Shown: positions 52,456-61,945, counted from the stretch's first letter. The stretch: 64,000 bases of DNA from Streptomyces sp. NBC_00335 (GCF_036127095.1 NZ_CP108006.1:1798001-1862000); one strand, 5' to 3'. Notes: generated from the sequence alone by a model not told the origin. Program-made: numbers and translations.

Positions 52456-54057
52456 CTATAGGACACTCCACGGAGTGAACTCCAGGCCATCAGATCCCAG
52501 TTGCTGCCGGGCCACCCGCAGCCTTCCGTCCATCCCCACCGTGACGATCACCACACGGCCCCGGGCGTCGAAGGCGGCCGCGGGCGGGACGATCGAGCGC
52601 TCGCCCGATTCGGACCACCACACTCCCGTATCCGGGCGCCCGTCCGGGTGGGCGCCGATCGACGGCACTCCCCCGTGGCCCCCGCGCACGAGCACGGTGC
52701 AGCCCCAGCCCTGGATGTCGGCGCCCGCCACCCCGGTGACCGGGCCGTCCCCGTCGGGCCCGCCGAGGCCGATCGGCGCGTGCGCACCCGGCCACCAGAC
52801 GCAGACCTCGTTCGTCATCGAGTAGCGGAACCGCACCAGCCCGGACTCCGGAGCCGCCGAAAGGCTGCCGGGGCGCAGGCTCACCGGGATCCGGCTGTCC
52901 TCCTGCCACGCCGAGGCCGGGTCCCCGAGGTACCAGTGCACGGCGGCGTCCGCGTCGCGCGCCCGGGCCACCAGGTGCACACCGCCGTCCGGCGCCGCGA
53001 AGGCGGTCATCTCGTCGGCCACCTTCTGCCCGCGCAGGGCGTCCCAGCGGCTCAGCGCGCCCTTCGGCGACTGCTTGCGCACGCTGACACCGTGTCCGAA
53101 GTTGCGGACGAAGACGTGCATGAAGCCGTCGCCGGAGAAGGCGGCGGCCGGGAAGCCGACCGAGCGGGCCACCTGCCAGTTCGGGGCGTGGGGGTTGCCC
53201 AGCGGGACCCAGGGCCCGAGGGGCCGGCCGGTCTGGTACTGGGCGGCGCACACCACCTCGATGTCAGCGCCGCCCTCCTTGCGCTTGGTCCGGCTCAGGC
53301 CGATCAGGTACGCGTAGCCGTCGGGCCCCTGCAGCACGTTCAGCCCGGGCATGAGCTCCGGTCCCCCGAGCAGCTCGGGTCCGCTCCACGGCTCGGCCTC
53401 GGTGCGGCCCTCGGTCCACCGCACGACACCGGCGGCCGTGGGCAGGTAGGCGGACAGCCGGCCGTCCTTGCCGCTGACCAGCCATTTGGCGGGCATCGGA
53501 TACCGGGCGGCGCTCTCGGGAGGCAGTGCGGCGTCCGATCCGGCCCGGCGGCAGTCGACGAAGACGGGGGTGCCGACGTCCAGCTGGTAGCGGCGGGCGG
53601 CCCTGAGCGCGCTGCGCGCGGCCCGGCCTCGCGCGGCCGGCTCGTTGACGATGGGGAGCTTGCGCTCGGTGTCGAAGGAATCGTGCGCGGGATCCGGGTC
53701 GAGGGTCCGTACCCGTACGGGACCGGTCTCGTGGAGGACATCGAGGATCTGCCCTGTGATGTTCCCCGCTCCGGCGTCGAGCACGAAGGGCTCTCCGGAG
53801 AACCTGCAGCCGCGCCGGGCAGCCCCGGCCATGGCCGATTCCAGCGCCCGGTACTCGGTCGCGCTGCCGTCCGCGAGGCAGACGACCTCGATCACCGCAC
53901 CGTCCGGCTCGGAGGCGATCAGAGGGATCGCCTCCCCGGGCGTGGCAACGACGATCACCACCGGAGCGGCCTGGACCGCCGCACCTCGGGGGGCCGCCGA
54001 CGTCTGCTCACGGGAGGTGTCACCGCGTCTCGCACGACGTCCGGTTGATCGGACCAT
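52456..54057 (-). CDS. PIG-L-like pseudoenzyme fused to a beta-propeller
   Basis: This 533-residue protein has an N-terminal domain (about 35-170) that resembles the Rossmann-like PIG-L deacetylase fold (VVIVVATPGEAIPLIA, VIEVVCLADGSATEYRALES), but the zinc-binding AHPDDE is replaced by ATPGEA and the later His pair by DPDPAHDSF. It probably does not bind zinc. The rest is a beta-propeller with KDGRLSAYLP, GPDGYAYLIGL, GDGFMHVFVRNFG and GVWW blades. The N-terminus is basic with a weak hydrophobic segment. ATG after AAGGGGGAGC. It is divergent from the LCP gene by 165 bases. A role in recognising surface sugars is inferred. Confidence 0.65.
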   Translation of the reverse strand: MVRSTGRRARRGDTSREQTSAAPRGAAVQAAPVVIVVATPGEAIPLIASEPDGAVIEVVCLADGSATEYRALESAMAGAARRGCRFSGEPFVLDAGAGNITGQILDVLHETGPVRVRTLDPDPAHDSFDTERKLPIVNEPAARGRAARSALRAARRYQLDVGTPVFVDCRRAGSDAALPPESAARYPMPAKWLVSGKDGRLSAYLPTAAGVVRWTEGRTEAEPWSGPELLGGPELMPGLNVLQGPDGYAYLIGLSRTKRKEGGADIEVVCAAQYQTGRPLGPWVPLGNPHAPNWQVARSVGFPAAAFSGDGFMHVFVRNFGHGVSVRKQSPKGALSRWDALRGQKVADEMTAFAAPDGGVHLVARARDADAAVHWYLGDPASAWQEDSRIPVSLRPGSLSAAPESGLVRFRYSMTNEVCVWWPGAHAPIGLGGPDGDGPVTGVAGADIQGWGCTVLVRGGHGGVPSIGAHPDGRPDTGVWWSESGERSIVPPAAAFDARGRVVIVTVGMDGRLRVARQQLGSDGLEFTPWSVL

Positions 54058-54153
54058 TGCTCTGCTCCCCCTTCCTCTCACGGACTGCGCACATCTGTCC
54101 CACACCGGCCACGAAGACGATAGGCGCTCTCCCGTTCGAGTTGGAAATCTGCC

Positions 54154-54159
54154 TATAGT
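54154..54159 (+). promoter_or_regulatory. -10-like TATAGT of the LCP gene
   Basis: TATAGT, in the AT-richest part of the divergent gap, lies 63 bases before the LCP start. TTGGAA upstream is too close to serve as a -35. Confidence 0.4.
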
Positions 54160-54222
54160 GCAGCGGCATCCGGCCCACCGCGCCGTCCGTCAGCCGACCG
54201 AGGCCCTGAGGATTCGAGCAGT

Positions 54223-55299
54223 ATGACCCAACAGACCGCCACACCCAGTCACCGGAGCACCGGGCGGCGAGGAGTGCGTCCGCCCAGGTCACGCGGACGC
54301 CGCGCGATGAAGATCGTCCTGGTGGTGGTGGTCCTGCTCCTGCTCGGGGCCGCCGGCACGGGCTGGTGGGCATACAACCACCTCAACGGAAACATCGACA
54401 GCGTCGACCTGAACCAGCAGATCGGCGCCGACAACCGGCCGGCGAAGGTTCCGGACAGCGGGCAGAACATCCTGGTGCTCGGCTCGGACTCGCGCGACGG
54501 CGCCAACGGTGAGCTCGACAAGGGCGACGTCAGCGGCTCCCGCTCGGACACCAACATGCTGGTGCACATACCCGAGGGCCGTAAGAAGGCCACCGCGATC
54601 AGCATCCCCCGTGACACCCTCGTGACCCGGCCGGACTGCAAGGACAAGAACGGCAAGACGATCGCCGGCGCGAACCGCGTCATGATCAACGGCGTCATCG
54701 GCACCGCCGGCCCGGCCTGCGTCGTCAAGACCATCGAGAAGATGTCCGGCGTCCGCATCGACCACCTGGTGAAGGTGGAGTTCGCCGGCTTCAAGGAGCT
54801 CGTGGACGCCCTCGGCGGCGTGGACGTCACCCTCGACAAGCCCATCAAGGGCGGTCTGAACCTCGACGCGGGCACGCACCGCCTCAACGGCACGGACTCG
54901 CTCAAGTTCGTTCGCACCCGCCACGGTTACGGCGACGGCAGCGACCTCGGACGCATCGATCTGCAGCAGAAGTTCATGATCGCGATGCTGTCCGAGATCA
55001 AGAAGCAGGACGTCCTCAGCAGCCCCGCCCGGCTCTACAAGCTCGCCGACGCCGGCACCAAGGCGCTGACCACCGACGCCGAACTCGACTCCCTCAAGGG
55101 TCTGTCGGACTTCGCCCAGAGCATGAAGGGCGTGGACCCGGAGACCATGGAGACGATCATGCTCCCGGTCGCCTACGACAAGATCGACATCAACCGCGTC
55201 GTCGCCGTGGAGCCGCAGTCCGGCCAGCTGTGGGAGGCCCTGCGCAACGACCAGCCGATCCCGGCCTCGGCGAAGAAGTCCCCCGCCACCGGCGGCTGA
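54223..55299 (+). CDS. LytR-CpsA-Psr (LCP) family ligase
   Basis: This 358-residue membrane-anchored LCP protein attaches phosphate-linked polymers (teichoic-acid-like) to peptidoglycan. A basic N-terminus is followed by one membrane span (IVLVVVVLLLLGAAGTGWWAY). The LCP domain (about 85-270) has NILVLGSDSRDG, RSDTNMLVHI, AISIPRDTLV, INGVIG, DHLVKVEFAGFKELVDALGG and FVRTRHGYGDGSDLGR, including the Arg and Asp residues that bind the pyrophosphate-lipid. Next to a polymerase operon, it is the expected attachment enzyme. The ribosome site is poor. Confidence 0.93.
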   Translation: MTQQTATPSHRSTGRRGVRPPRSRGRRAMKIVLVVVVLLLLGAAGTGWWAYNHLNGNIDSVDLNQQIGADNRPAKVPDSGQNILVLGSDSRDGANGELDKGDVSGSRSDTNMLVHIPEGRKKATAISIPRDTLVTRPDCKDKNGKTIAGANRVMINGVIGTAGPACVVKTIEKMSGVRIDHLVKVEFAGFKELVDALGGVDVTLDKPIKGGLNLDAGTHRLNGTDSLKFVRTRHGYGDGSDLGRIDLQQKFMIAMLSEIKKQDVLSSPARLYKLADAGTKALTTDAELDSLKGLSDFAQSMKGVDPETMETIMLPVAYDKIDINRVVAVEPQSGQLWEALRNDQPIPASAKKSPATGG

Positions 55300-55321
55300 C
55301 CCGCCCCGCCTCCGTCGCGTG

Positions 55322-55346
55322 GCGCCGGCCCCCCGCGGGCCGGCGC
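55322..55346. terminator. Hairpin between the LCP and GNAT genes
   Basis: A perfect 10-bp stem (55322-55331 with 55337-55346) closes a five-base loop between convergent genes; the right arm touches the GNAT stop codon. Confidence 0.7.
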
Positions 55347-55861
55347 TACGCGCCGTTCGCGCCCAGCTCCGCACGCCAGTCGCCGCTCGTGTGCCACTGC
55401 CCCGGCGGGTACTCGAACCGCACCTCACCGAGGAGCACGAACCCCGCCGCGCGGCACACCGCGCTGGACGCCGCGTGGTCGACGGCCGGGAAGGCGTGCA
55501 GGTGGCGGCGGGTGCCGTGGACGCCCGCGTGGGCGATGACCGCCCGGGCCGCGCGGGCCGCGAGGCCCCGGCCCTGGAACTCGGGGAGGATGCCCCAGCC
55601 GGCCTCATAGACCTCCTCCCCCTGCCAGTGGCGCTCCCAGAAGCCGACGCTGCCCACGCTCTCGCCGTCGGCGACGACCCGGAACATCCGCCCGGCCCCC
55701 GGCTCCCGCGCGCTCAGCGCCAGGTAGCGCCGGTGCCGGTCGCGGAGCTTGGCCTCCGTCTCCGGGCCGCCCAAGTGCTCCGTCATGGCCGCCTCGTTCT
55801 TGCGCAGCAGCAGCCAGAAGTCGTCTTCCGCCCAGGGTTCCAGTCCTACGGTGATCTCCAT
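55346..55861 (-). CDS. GNAT-family N-acetyltransferase
   Basis: This 171-residue acetyltransferase of the GNAT fold, in the RimJ/RimL-like group, should transfer an acetyl group from acetyl-CoA to an amine. The acetyl-CoA loop is ILPEFQGRGLAARAARAVI, and the strand SVGFWERHWQ precedes it. The C-terminus contains NxxS-like AVDHAASSAVCRAAGF. The substrate is unknown. The ATG at 55861 is chosen; the frame is open further but upstream codons overlap the permease gene. It lies 20 bases past the permease stop, so it may be co-transcribed. Confidence 0.85.
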   Translation of the reverse strand: MEITVGLEPWAEDDFWLLLRKNEAAMTEHLGGPETEAKLRDRHRRYLALSAREPGAGRMFRVVADGESVGSVGFWERHWQGEEVYEAGWGILPEFQGRGLAARAARAVIAHAGVHGTRRHLHAFPAVDHAASSAVCRAAGFVLLGEVRFEYPPGQWHTSGDWRAELGANGA

Positions 55862-55881
55862 GCCCCCACCGTAGAACGCGC

Positions 55882-57396
55882 TCAGCGGCCCTCGCGCGCC
55901 GCGTTCGGTGTCATGCCCTCGCCCCGGCCCAGCCGGCTGTGCTTCTTCCCGTAGAGGTAGTAGACGGCGATGCCGATCACCATCCAGATCCCGAAGCGCA
56001 GCCAGGTCTCGGCCGGCAGGTTCAGCATCAGCCAGACCGACGCGGCGATCGACAGGATCGGCACGAGCGGCACCCACGGGGTGCGGAAGGCCCGGTGCAG
56101 GTCGGGCCGGGTGCGGCGCAGGACCATCACGCCGAGCGCGACGACGACGAAGGCGAAGAGGGTGCCGATGTTCACCAGGGTCGCCAGCTCGTTGATGCTG
56201 GTGAATCCGGCGACGATCGCGATGATCACGCCGAGCAGGATCGTCGGCCTGTAGGGCGTACGGAACTTCGGGTGCGTCCGCGAGAAGAACCGCGGCAGCA
56301 GTCCGTCGCGGCTCATCGCGAAGAACACCCGGGTCTGGCCGAGCAGCAGGATCATGCAGACCGTGGTCAGGCCCACGGCGGCGCCGAAGCTGATGATGCC
56401 TCCGTAGACCGGATGGCCGGCGGATTTGAAGGCGTCGGCCAGCGGGGCGCTGACGGAGAGCTCCTTGTAGTTCTGCATGCCGGTCACCACGATCGAGACC
56501 GCCACGTAGAGCACGGTGCAGATGATCAGCGAGCCGAGGATGCCGCGCGGCATGTCCCGCTGCGGCAGCTTGGTCTCCTCGGCGGCGGTGGCCACCACGT
56601 CGAAGCCGATGAAGGCGAAGAAGACCACGGAGGCGGCGGTGAAGATGCCCATGATGCCGAAGTTGGTGGGCTCGTAGCCGAAGATGAGCTGGACGAGCGG
56701 GGCGTCCAGTCCGGAGCCGCCCTTCTGGGCTTCGGCCGGCGGGATGAACGGCGTGTAGTTGGACTTCGTGATGAAGAACGCGCCCGCGATGATCACGATG
56801 AGCACCACCGTGACCTTGATCGCGACGACCACCGCGGTGATCCGCGCGGACAGCTTCACCCCGACGACCAGGATCGCGGTGAGGACCAGGACCAGGACGA
56901 AGGCGAGCAGGTCGAAGCTGCCGCCCGGAACGTCGGGCCCCTGCAGCGCGGCGGGCAGGTGGACGCCGGCGTTGTCCATGAGCGAGCGGACGTACCCCGA
57001 CCAGCCGACGGCCACGACCGCGGTGCCGAGCGCGAACTCCAGCACGAGGTCCCAGCCGATGATCCAGGCGGGCAGCTCGCCGATCGAGGCGTACGAGAAG
57101 GTGTACGCGGATCCGGCCACCGGGACGGTGGAGGCGAACTCGGCGTAGCACAGGGCGGCCAGCGCGCACACGATGCCGGCGGCGACGAACGCGAGGGCCG
57201 TGGAAGGTCCGGCGGTCTCCTTCGCGACCTTGCCCGTCAGGACGAAGATGCCGGTGCCGATGATCACGCCGACGCCGAAGACGGTCAGGTCCCAGGAGGA
57301 GAGCGACTTCTTGAGCGCGTGTTCCGGCTCTTCCGTGTCGAGGATCGACTGTTCGACCGATTTCGTACGGAAGGGACTCTTCAGGTTCCTACTCAC
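55882..57396 (-). CDS. APC-family amino-acid permease
   Basis: This 504-residue protein with about 12 membrane spans belongs to the cationic amino-acid transporter (CAT/APC) group. The first span has the substrate-binding VFGVGVIIGTGIFVLTG, and the second and third LAFVAAGIVCALAALCYAEFA and AGSAYTFSYASIGE. Uptake of an amino acid by proton coupling or exchange is expected. GTG start after GGAGGTGCG. The leader upstream contains the dxs terminator, so it has its own promoter or read-through. The GNAT gene follows. Confidence 0.9.
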   Translation of the reverse strand: MSRNLKSPFRTKSVEQSILDTEEPEHALKKSLSSWDLTVFGVGVIIGTGIFVLTGKVAKETAGPSTALAFVAAGIVCALAALCYAEFASTVPVAGSAYTFSYASIGELPAWIIGWDLVLEFALGTAVVAVGWSGYVRSLMDNAGVHLPAALQGPDVPGGSFDLLAFVLVLVLTAILVVGVKLSARITAVVVAIKVTVVLIVIIAGAFFITKSNYTPFIPPAEAQKGGSGLDAPLVQLIFGYEPTNFGIMGIFTAASVVFFAFIGFDVVATAAEETKLPQRDMPRGILGSLIICTVLYVAVSIVVTGMQNYKELSVSAPLADAFKSAGHPVYGGIISFGAAVGLTTVCMILLLGQTRVFFAMSRDGLLPRFFSRTHPKFRTPYRPTILLGVIIAIVAGFTSINELATLVNIGTLFAFVVVALGVMVLRRTRPDLHRAFRTPWVPLVPILSIAASVWLMLNLPAETWLRFGIWMVIGIAVYYLYGKKHSRLGRGEGMTPNAAREGR

Positions 57397-57433
57397 CGAC
57401 GCACCTCCGCTGGGCAGACCGCATCGAAACGAA

Positions 57434-57478
57434 ACGGGCCGGAAGGCCCACCCTTCAAGGGTGAACCTCCCGGCCCGT
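57434..57478 (-). terminator. dxs terminator hairpin
   Basis: ACGGGCCGG (57434-57442) pairs with CCGGCCCGT (57470-57478), with an inner CACCCTT/AAGGGTG stem, 65 bases past the dxs stop. An attenuator role for the permease leader is possible. Confidence 0.55.
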
Positions 57479-57542
57479 GGCGTGCAACCGCAGATGATCA
57501 GTCGCGGCGGTCGCAGGGGTCGGCCGAGAGCCGTCCCGCCGC

Positions 57543-59459
57543 TCAGTCGACGGCGGCGGCCGGCTCGCTCTCGTAGCGCCCGTCCAGCTTGGCCACCAGG
57601 CCCGTGACCTGCCGCGCGATGTCCGGGGCGGTCAGACCGATCTCGGCCATGACCTCCTTGCGCGTGGCGTGGTCCAGGAAGCGCTGCGGAATGCCGAAGT
57701 CACGCAGCGGTACGTCGACCCCCGCGTCCCGCAGTGCCTGCGCCACGGCGGAGCCGACACCGCCGGTACGGCTGTTGTCCTCCACGGTGACGACCACGCG
57801 GTGGCGGTCGGCGAGCGGGGCCAGAGCCTCGTCCACCGGCTTGACCCAGCGGGGGTCGACCACGGTCGTGGAGATCCCCTGCTTGTCGAGGAGGTCGGCG
57901 ATCTCCAGGCACATCGGGGCGAGCGCGCCGACCGAGACGAGCAGTACGTCCGGCCGGGTGACCTCGTCGGCCGGACGGCGCAGCACGTCCATGCCGCCGA
58001 TCTTGCCGATGGCCGGCACGGCGGGGCCGACGACGCCCTTGGAGAAGCGCACGACGGTCGGCGCGTCCTTCACCAGGACGGCCTCGTTCAGCTGCGCGCG
58101 CAGCTGCTCGGCGTCGCGCGGGGCCGCCAGGCGCAGGCCCGGGACCACCTGGAGGATGGACATGTCCCACATGCCGTTGTGGGAGGCGCCGTCGGTGCCG
58201 GTGACACCGGCACGGTCCAGGACGAAGGTGACCCCGCACTTGTGCAGGGCCACGTCCATCAGGACCTGGTCGAAGGCGCGGTTGAGGAAGGTCGCGTACA
58301 CCGCGAAGACCGGGTGGGCGCCGCCGGAGGCCAGGCCCGCCGCCGAGGTGGCGCCGTGCTGCTCGGCGATGCCGACGTCGAAGATCCGGTCCGGGTAGGC
58401 GTCGGCGAACTTCTTCAGGCCGACGGGCTGGAGCATGGCCGCGGTGATGGCGACGATGTCCTTGCGCTCCCGGCCCAGCTTGACCATCTCGTCGGCGAAG
58501 ACGGAGGTCCAGCTGGCGGCGTCGGTGGAGACCGGCAGGCCGGTGTCCGGGTGGATCACGCCGACCGCGTGGAAGCGGTCGGCCTCGTCCTGGACGGCCG
58601 GCTCGTAGCCCCGGCCCTTCTGGGTGAGGCAGTGCACGATGACCGGTCCGCTGAAGCGCTTGGCGCGCTGCAGGGCCGATTCCAGGGCCTCGATGTCGTG
58701 CCCGTCGATGGGCCCGATGTACTTCAGGCCCAGGTCCTCGAACATGCCCTGCGGGGCGATGAAGTCCTTGAGGCCCTTCTTGGCGCCGTGCAGGGTCTCG
58801 TAGAGGGGCTTCCCGACGACCGGGGTGCGCTCCAGGAGGTCCTTGCCGCGGGCCAGGAAGCGCTCGTAGCCGTCCGTGGTGCGCAGGGTGGCCAGGTGGT
58901 TCGCGAGGCCGCCGATGGTGGGGCCGTACGAGCGCTCGTTGTCGTTGACGACGATCACCAGGGGGCGGTCCTTGGCGGCGGCGATGTTGTTCAGCGCCTC
59001 CCAGGCCATGCCGCCGGTGAGGGCTCCGTCGCCGATGACCGCGGCGACGTGGTGGTCCTCCTTGCCGAGCACCTCGTTGGCCTTCGCGAAGCCGTCGGCC
59101 CAGCCCAGCACGGTGGACGCGTGCGAGTTCTCGATCACGTCGTGGTCGGACTCGGCGCGCGAGGGGTAGCCCGACAGGCCGCCCTTGGTGCGCAGGCCGC
59201 CGAAGTCCTGGCGGCCGGTGAGCAGCTTGTGCACGTAGGCCTGGTGGCCGGTGTCGAAGAGGACCTTGTCCTTGGGCGAGTCGAAGACCCTGTGCAGAGC
59301 GATCGTCAGCTCGACGACACCGAGGTTGGGGCCGAGGTGCCCGCCGGTCTTGGAGACGGCGTCGACGAGGAAGGTCCTGATCTCTGCGGCGAGCCTGTCG
59401 AGCTCCTCCTGGCTGAGCCGGTCCAGATCGCGCGGTCCCTTGATGCGGGTCAGCAGCAC
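57543..59459 (-). CDS. dxs: 1-deoxy-D-xylulose-5-phosphate synthase
   Basis: This 638-residue thiamine-diphosphate enzyme joins pyruvate and glyceraldehyde 3-phosphate, the first step of the non-mevalonate isoprenoid route. Motifs: [33 protein letters not shown], the thiamine-binding [36 protein letters not shown]-like transition region and [15 protein letters not shown]. Length matches the family. The GTG at 59459 is chosen because of the ideal AGGAGG site; an in-frame start at 59510 adds 17 non-family residues. TAGACT 35 bases upstream is the likely -10. Confidence 0.95.
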   Translation of the reverse strand: MLLTRIKGPRDLDRLSQEELDRLAAEIRTFLVDAVSKTGGHLGPNLGVVELTIALHRVFDSPKDKVLFDTGHQAYVHKLLTGRQDFGGLRTKGGLSGYPSRAESDHDVIENSHASTVLGWADGFAKANEVLGKEDHHVAAVIGDGALTGGMAWEALNNIAAAKDRPLVIVVNDNERSYGPTIGGLANHLATLRTTDGYERFLARGKDLLERTPVVGKPLYETLHGAKKGLKDFIAPQGMFEDLGLKYIGPIDGHDIEALESALQRAKRFSGPVIVHCLTQKGRGYEPAVQDEADRFHAVGVIHPDTGLPVSTDAASWTSVFADEMVKLGRERKDIVAITAAMLQPVGLKKFADAYPDRIFDVGIAEQHGATSAAGLASGGAHPVFAVYATFLNRAFDQVLMDVALHKCGVTFVLDRAGVTGTDGASHNGMWDMSILQVVPGLRLAAPRDAEQLRAQLNEAVLVKDAPTVVRFSKGVVGPAVPAIGKIGGMDVLRRPADEVTRPDVLLVSVGALAPMCLEIADLLDKQGISTTVVDPRWVKPVDEALAPLADRHRVVVTVEDNSRTGGVGSAVAQALRDAGVDVPLRDFGIPQRFLDHATRKEVMAEIGLTAPDIARQVTGLVAKLDGRYESEPAAAVD

Positions 59460-59493
59460 CCGTGCCTCCTTGCAGTCGCTTGCTGGTCTGCCG

Positions 59494-59499
59494 AGTCTA
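59494..59499 (-). promoter_or_regulatory. -10 box TAGACT of dxs
   Basis: On the minus strand TAGACT reads from 59499 to 59494, giving a start near 59487 and a leader of about 28 bases with an AGGAGG site. No ideal -35 is present. Confidence 0.5.
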
Positions 59500-59635
59500 A
59501 TCTTCGCCACTTGGGCGTTAGTGAAGCGCGGTCCCGGTCAGGTCACACCTTTGTCATACCTGTACACATCAGCACGGAGTCACACCCGCCAAATGGGGGT
59601 ATACCCGCACATCTGTACGTACACGCTCACGCGCA

Positions 59636-59670
59636 GGTGCCCGGTGCCACATGAAGTGGCACCGGGCACT
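59636..59670 (-). terminator. Terminator of the sugar ABC operon
   Basis: A 15-bp stem (59636-59650 with 59656-59670; one wobble) closes an ATGAA-type loop, about 40 bases past the permease stop. Confidence 0.85.
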
Positions 59671-59711
59671 GTGACGGTTCTTACCGCCGCATCACGCTCC
59701 GCGCACGCCGG

Positions 59712-60983
59712 TCAGGCGCGCCCGGCCGTCTTCTGCGTCTTGCGGGTGATCGAGTCGATCACCACGGTGGCGAGGAGGACCGCGCCCGTGATCATGTACT
59801 GGATCGGCGTCGCGATGCCCTCCAGGGCCAGACCGTACTGGATGGAGGTGATGACCATGACGCCGAGGAGGGCGTTCCAGGTCCGGCCGCGTCCGCCGAA
59901 GAGGCTGGTGCCGCCGATGACGGCCGCCGCGATCACGTTCATCAGCAGGTCGCCGGCGCCGGCGCTCTGGTTCGCCGCCGCGATCTTGGAGGCCCAGAAG
60001 AGGCCGCCGATGGCCGCGAAGGTGCCGGCGATCGCGAAGACCGTGATCCGGACCCGGTTGACGTTGATGCCGGCGCGCCGGGAGGCCTCGACGCTGCCGC
60101 CGAGGGCGAAGACCTGGCGGCCAAAGGTGGTGCGCCGCAGGAGGAAGTCCGTGCCGACCAGGGCCAGCAGGAAGAGCACGATCGCCAGCGGCAGGCCCTT
60201 GTACTGGTTGAACACCATGGCCGGACCGAAGGTGAACACCGCGAGGAGCCCGGTGCGCAGCAGGATCTCGCCGAGCGGGCGGGAGGGGACCCCCGCGGCC
60301 GCGCGGCGCCGGTTGTCGGAGAACGTGGCGAGGAAGTACCCCGCCACGGCGAGGGCGGCGAGCCCGTAGCCGACGGCCACGTCCGAGAAGAAGTACGTGG
60401 TCAGCTGCCCGACCACGCCCTCGGAGTCGAGGTTGATCGTGCCGTTGCTGCCGAGGATCTGCAGCATGGCGCCGGACCAGAAGAGCAGGCCCGAAAGGGT
60501 GACCGCGAAGGCCGGGGCGCCGATCTTGGCGAAGAAGAAGCCGTGGAGGGAGCCGATCAGGGCGCCTCCGGCGATCGCCGCGAGGATGGCCAGCCATTCG
60601 TTGACGCCGTTGGTGACCGAGAGGACGGCCACGATCGCGCCCGAGACACCGCTGACCGAGCCGACCGAGAGGTCGATCTCACCGAGCAGCAGGACGAAGA
60701 TGATGCCGACCGCCATCATGCCGGTGGCCGTCATCGTGATCGCGATGTTGGTGAGGTTCTCGGCGCCGAGGAAGTTCGAGTTCAGGCCCTGGAAGATGCT
60801 CCAGATGATGATCAGGCCGAGGACGACGGGCACGGAGCCCAGGTCGCCGGCCTTGAGCTTGCGGCCGAACTCGTTCACGTACCCGGCGAAGCCCTGCTCG
60901 CGGACGAGCAGGCGGGGGTCCACGGCCGGAATGGCGTCGTGGGCGGCAGCCGGGTTGACGGGGTCTATGTGCTGGGTGCTCAC
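59712..60983 (-). CDS. xylH: Sugar ABC transporter permease (XylH-like)
   Basis: This 423-residue membrane protein is the permease of a ribose/xylose-type importer (BPD_transp_2 family), with about 10 spans. Marks are MAVGIIFVLLLGEIDLSVGS, GALIGSLHGFFFAKIGAPAF, RRTTFGRQVFALGGS (the ATPase-contact EAA-like loop) and AAAVIGGTSLFGGRGR. The long cytosolic N-terminus and spacer after span 6 fit XylH. It overlaps the ATPase gene in GTGA. A strong hairpin ends the operon. Xylose as substrate is inferred from similarity and the neighbouring ROK gene. Confidence 0.9.
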   Translation of the reverse strand: MSTQHIDPVNPAAAHDAIPAVDPRLLVREQGFAGYVNEFGRKLKAGDLGSVPVVLGLIIIWSIFQGLNSNFLGAENLTNIAITMTATGMMAVGIIFVLLLGEIDLSVGSVSGVSGAIVAVLSVTNGVNEWLAILAAIAGGALIGSLHGFFFAKIGAPAFAVTLSGLLFWSGAMLQILGSNGTINLDSEGVVGQLTTYFFSDVAVGYGLAALAVAGYFLATFSDNRRRAAAGVPSRPLGEILLRTGLLAVFTFGPAMVFNQYKGLPLAIVLFLLALVGTDFLLRRTTFGRQVFALGGSVEASRRAGINVNRVRITVFAIAGTFAAIGGLFWASKIAAANQSAGAGDLLMNVIAAAVIGGTSLFGGRGRTWNALLGVMVITSIQYGLALEGIATPIQYMITGAVLLATVVIDSITRKTQKTAGRA

Positions 60984-61759
60984 TTGCGGGCCTCCCCTGT
61001 GCGGGCCGCCCGGCGGGTCACGGCGTTGTCCGTGGCCCCGGTGATGGCGGAGATGATCTCTTCCTGCGACGTGTCCTTCACGGAGAAGACGCCGTTGTTG
61101 CGGCCCAGCCGCAGGACGGCCACCTTGTCGGCCACGGCCTTCACATCGGCCATGTTGTGGCTGATGAGGATGACGGCGTGACCGCGCTCGCGCAGCCGCT
61201 CGACCAGGTCGAGCACCTGTGCGGTCTGCTCGACGCCGAGGGCGGCGGTGGGCTCGTCGAGGATCACGAGCTGGGGCTCGCCCAGCATGGAACGGGCGAT
61301 CGCCACGGTCTGGCGCTGGCCGCCGGAGAGCGAGGCGATGGGGATGCGGACACTGGGGATCCGGATGGACAGGGTGGTCAGGAGCTCGCGTGCGCGCCGC
61401 TCCATCTCCACCTCGTCGAGGATGCCGCGCCGCTTGAGCTCGCGTCCCAGGAAGAGGTTGCCGACGACGTCGATGTTGTCGCACAGCGCGAGGTCCTGGT
61501 AGACCGTCGCGATGCCCAGGTTCTGGGCGTCGTGGGGCTTGGTGATCGAGACCGGACGGCCCTCCCACTCGATGACTCCGTCATCGATGGGGTGCACGCC
61601 GGCGATCGTCTTGACCAGCGTGGACTTACCGGCGCCGTTGTCGCCGACGAGGGCGACCACCTCGCCGGAGTGGATCTCGAGTTCTACGTCGGTGAGGGCC
61701 TGAACGGCGCCGAACCGCTTCGAGACCCCGCGCAACGCCAGTACGGGCGCAGCGGACAC
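60980..61759 (-). CDS. xylG: Sugar ABC transporter ATPase (XylG-like)
   Basis: This 259-residue ATPase drives the importer. Walker A is GDNGAGKST, the signature is SLSGGQRQTVAIARSML, Walker B is LVILDEPTAALG and the H-loop is LISHNMADV. It has one ATPase domain, unlike two-domain XylG or RbsA of enteric bacteria, so it must work as a dimer. The GTG at 61759 is preferred to the ATG at 61768, since AAGGAG abuts that ATG but is nine bases from the GTG. It overlaps xylH. Confidence 0.92.
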   Translation of the reverse strand: MSAAPVLALRGVSKRFGAVQALTDVELEIHSGEVVALVGDNGAGKSTLVKTIAGVHPIDDGVIEWEGRPVSITKPHDAQNLGIATVYQDLALCDNIDVVGNLFLGRELKRRGILDEVEMERRARELLTTLSIRIPSVRIPIASLSGGQRQTVAIARSMLGEPQLVILDEPTAALGVEQTAQVLDLVERLRERGHAVILISHNMADVKAVADKVAVLRLGRNNGVFSVKDTSQEEIISAITGATDNAVTRRAARTGEARK

Positions 61760-61825
61760 ATGAACCATCTCCTTGCCGCCTGACCGGCGGGGATGTCGTG
61801 CAAAAGAGCAGGACCACGGGGGGAT

Positions 61826-61909
61826 TTGAGAGAAAGCGAAGGTGCTTGAGAGAAACGTTTCTGTCCGGCGCCCCGCCGGTGGCGGGATGGAGGCGGGAGC
61901 GCCGGACAG
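61826..61909 (-). promoter_or_regulatory. Attenuator-like hairpin and repeats between xylF and xylG
   Basis: An 11-bp stem (61861-61871 with 61899-61909) continued by six inner pairs lies after xylF. It would reduce read-through into xylG and raise binding-protein amounts. Beside it TTGAGAGAAA occurs twice, exactly 20 bp apart (61826-61835, 61846-61855), the second running into the palindrome AGAAACGTTTCT (61851-61862). Confidence 0.6.
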
Positions 61910-61945
61910 GTATGGGGGCCGCTCGGCGGACCGAGCGGCGGGGGC

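Noticed and set aside
59597..59606. GGGTATACCC palindrome between dxs and xylH as an operator
   Set aside because: A 10-bp palindrome is expected by chance at this scale and sits far from any clear promoter.
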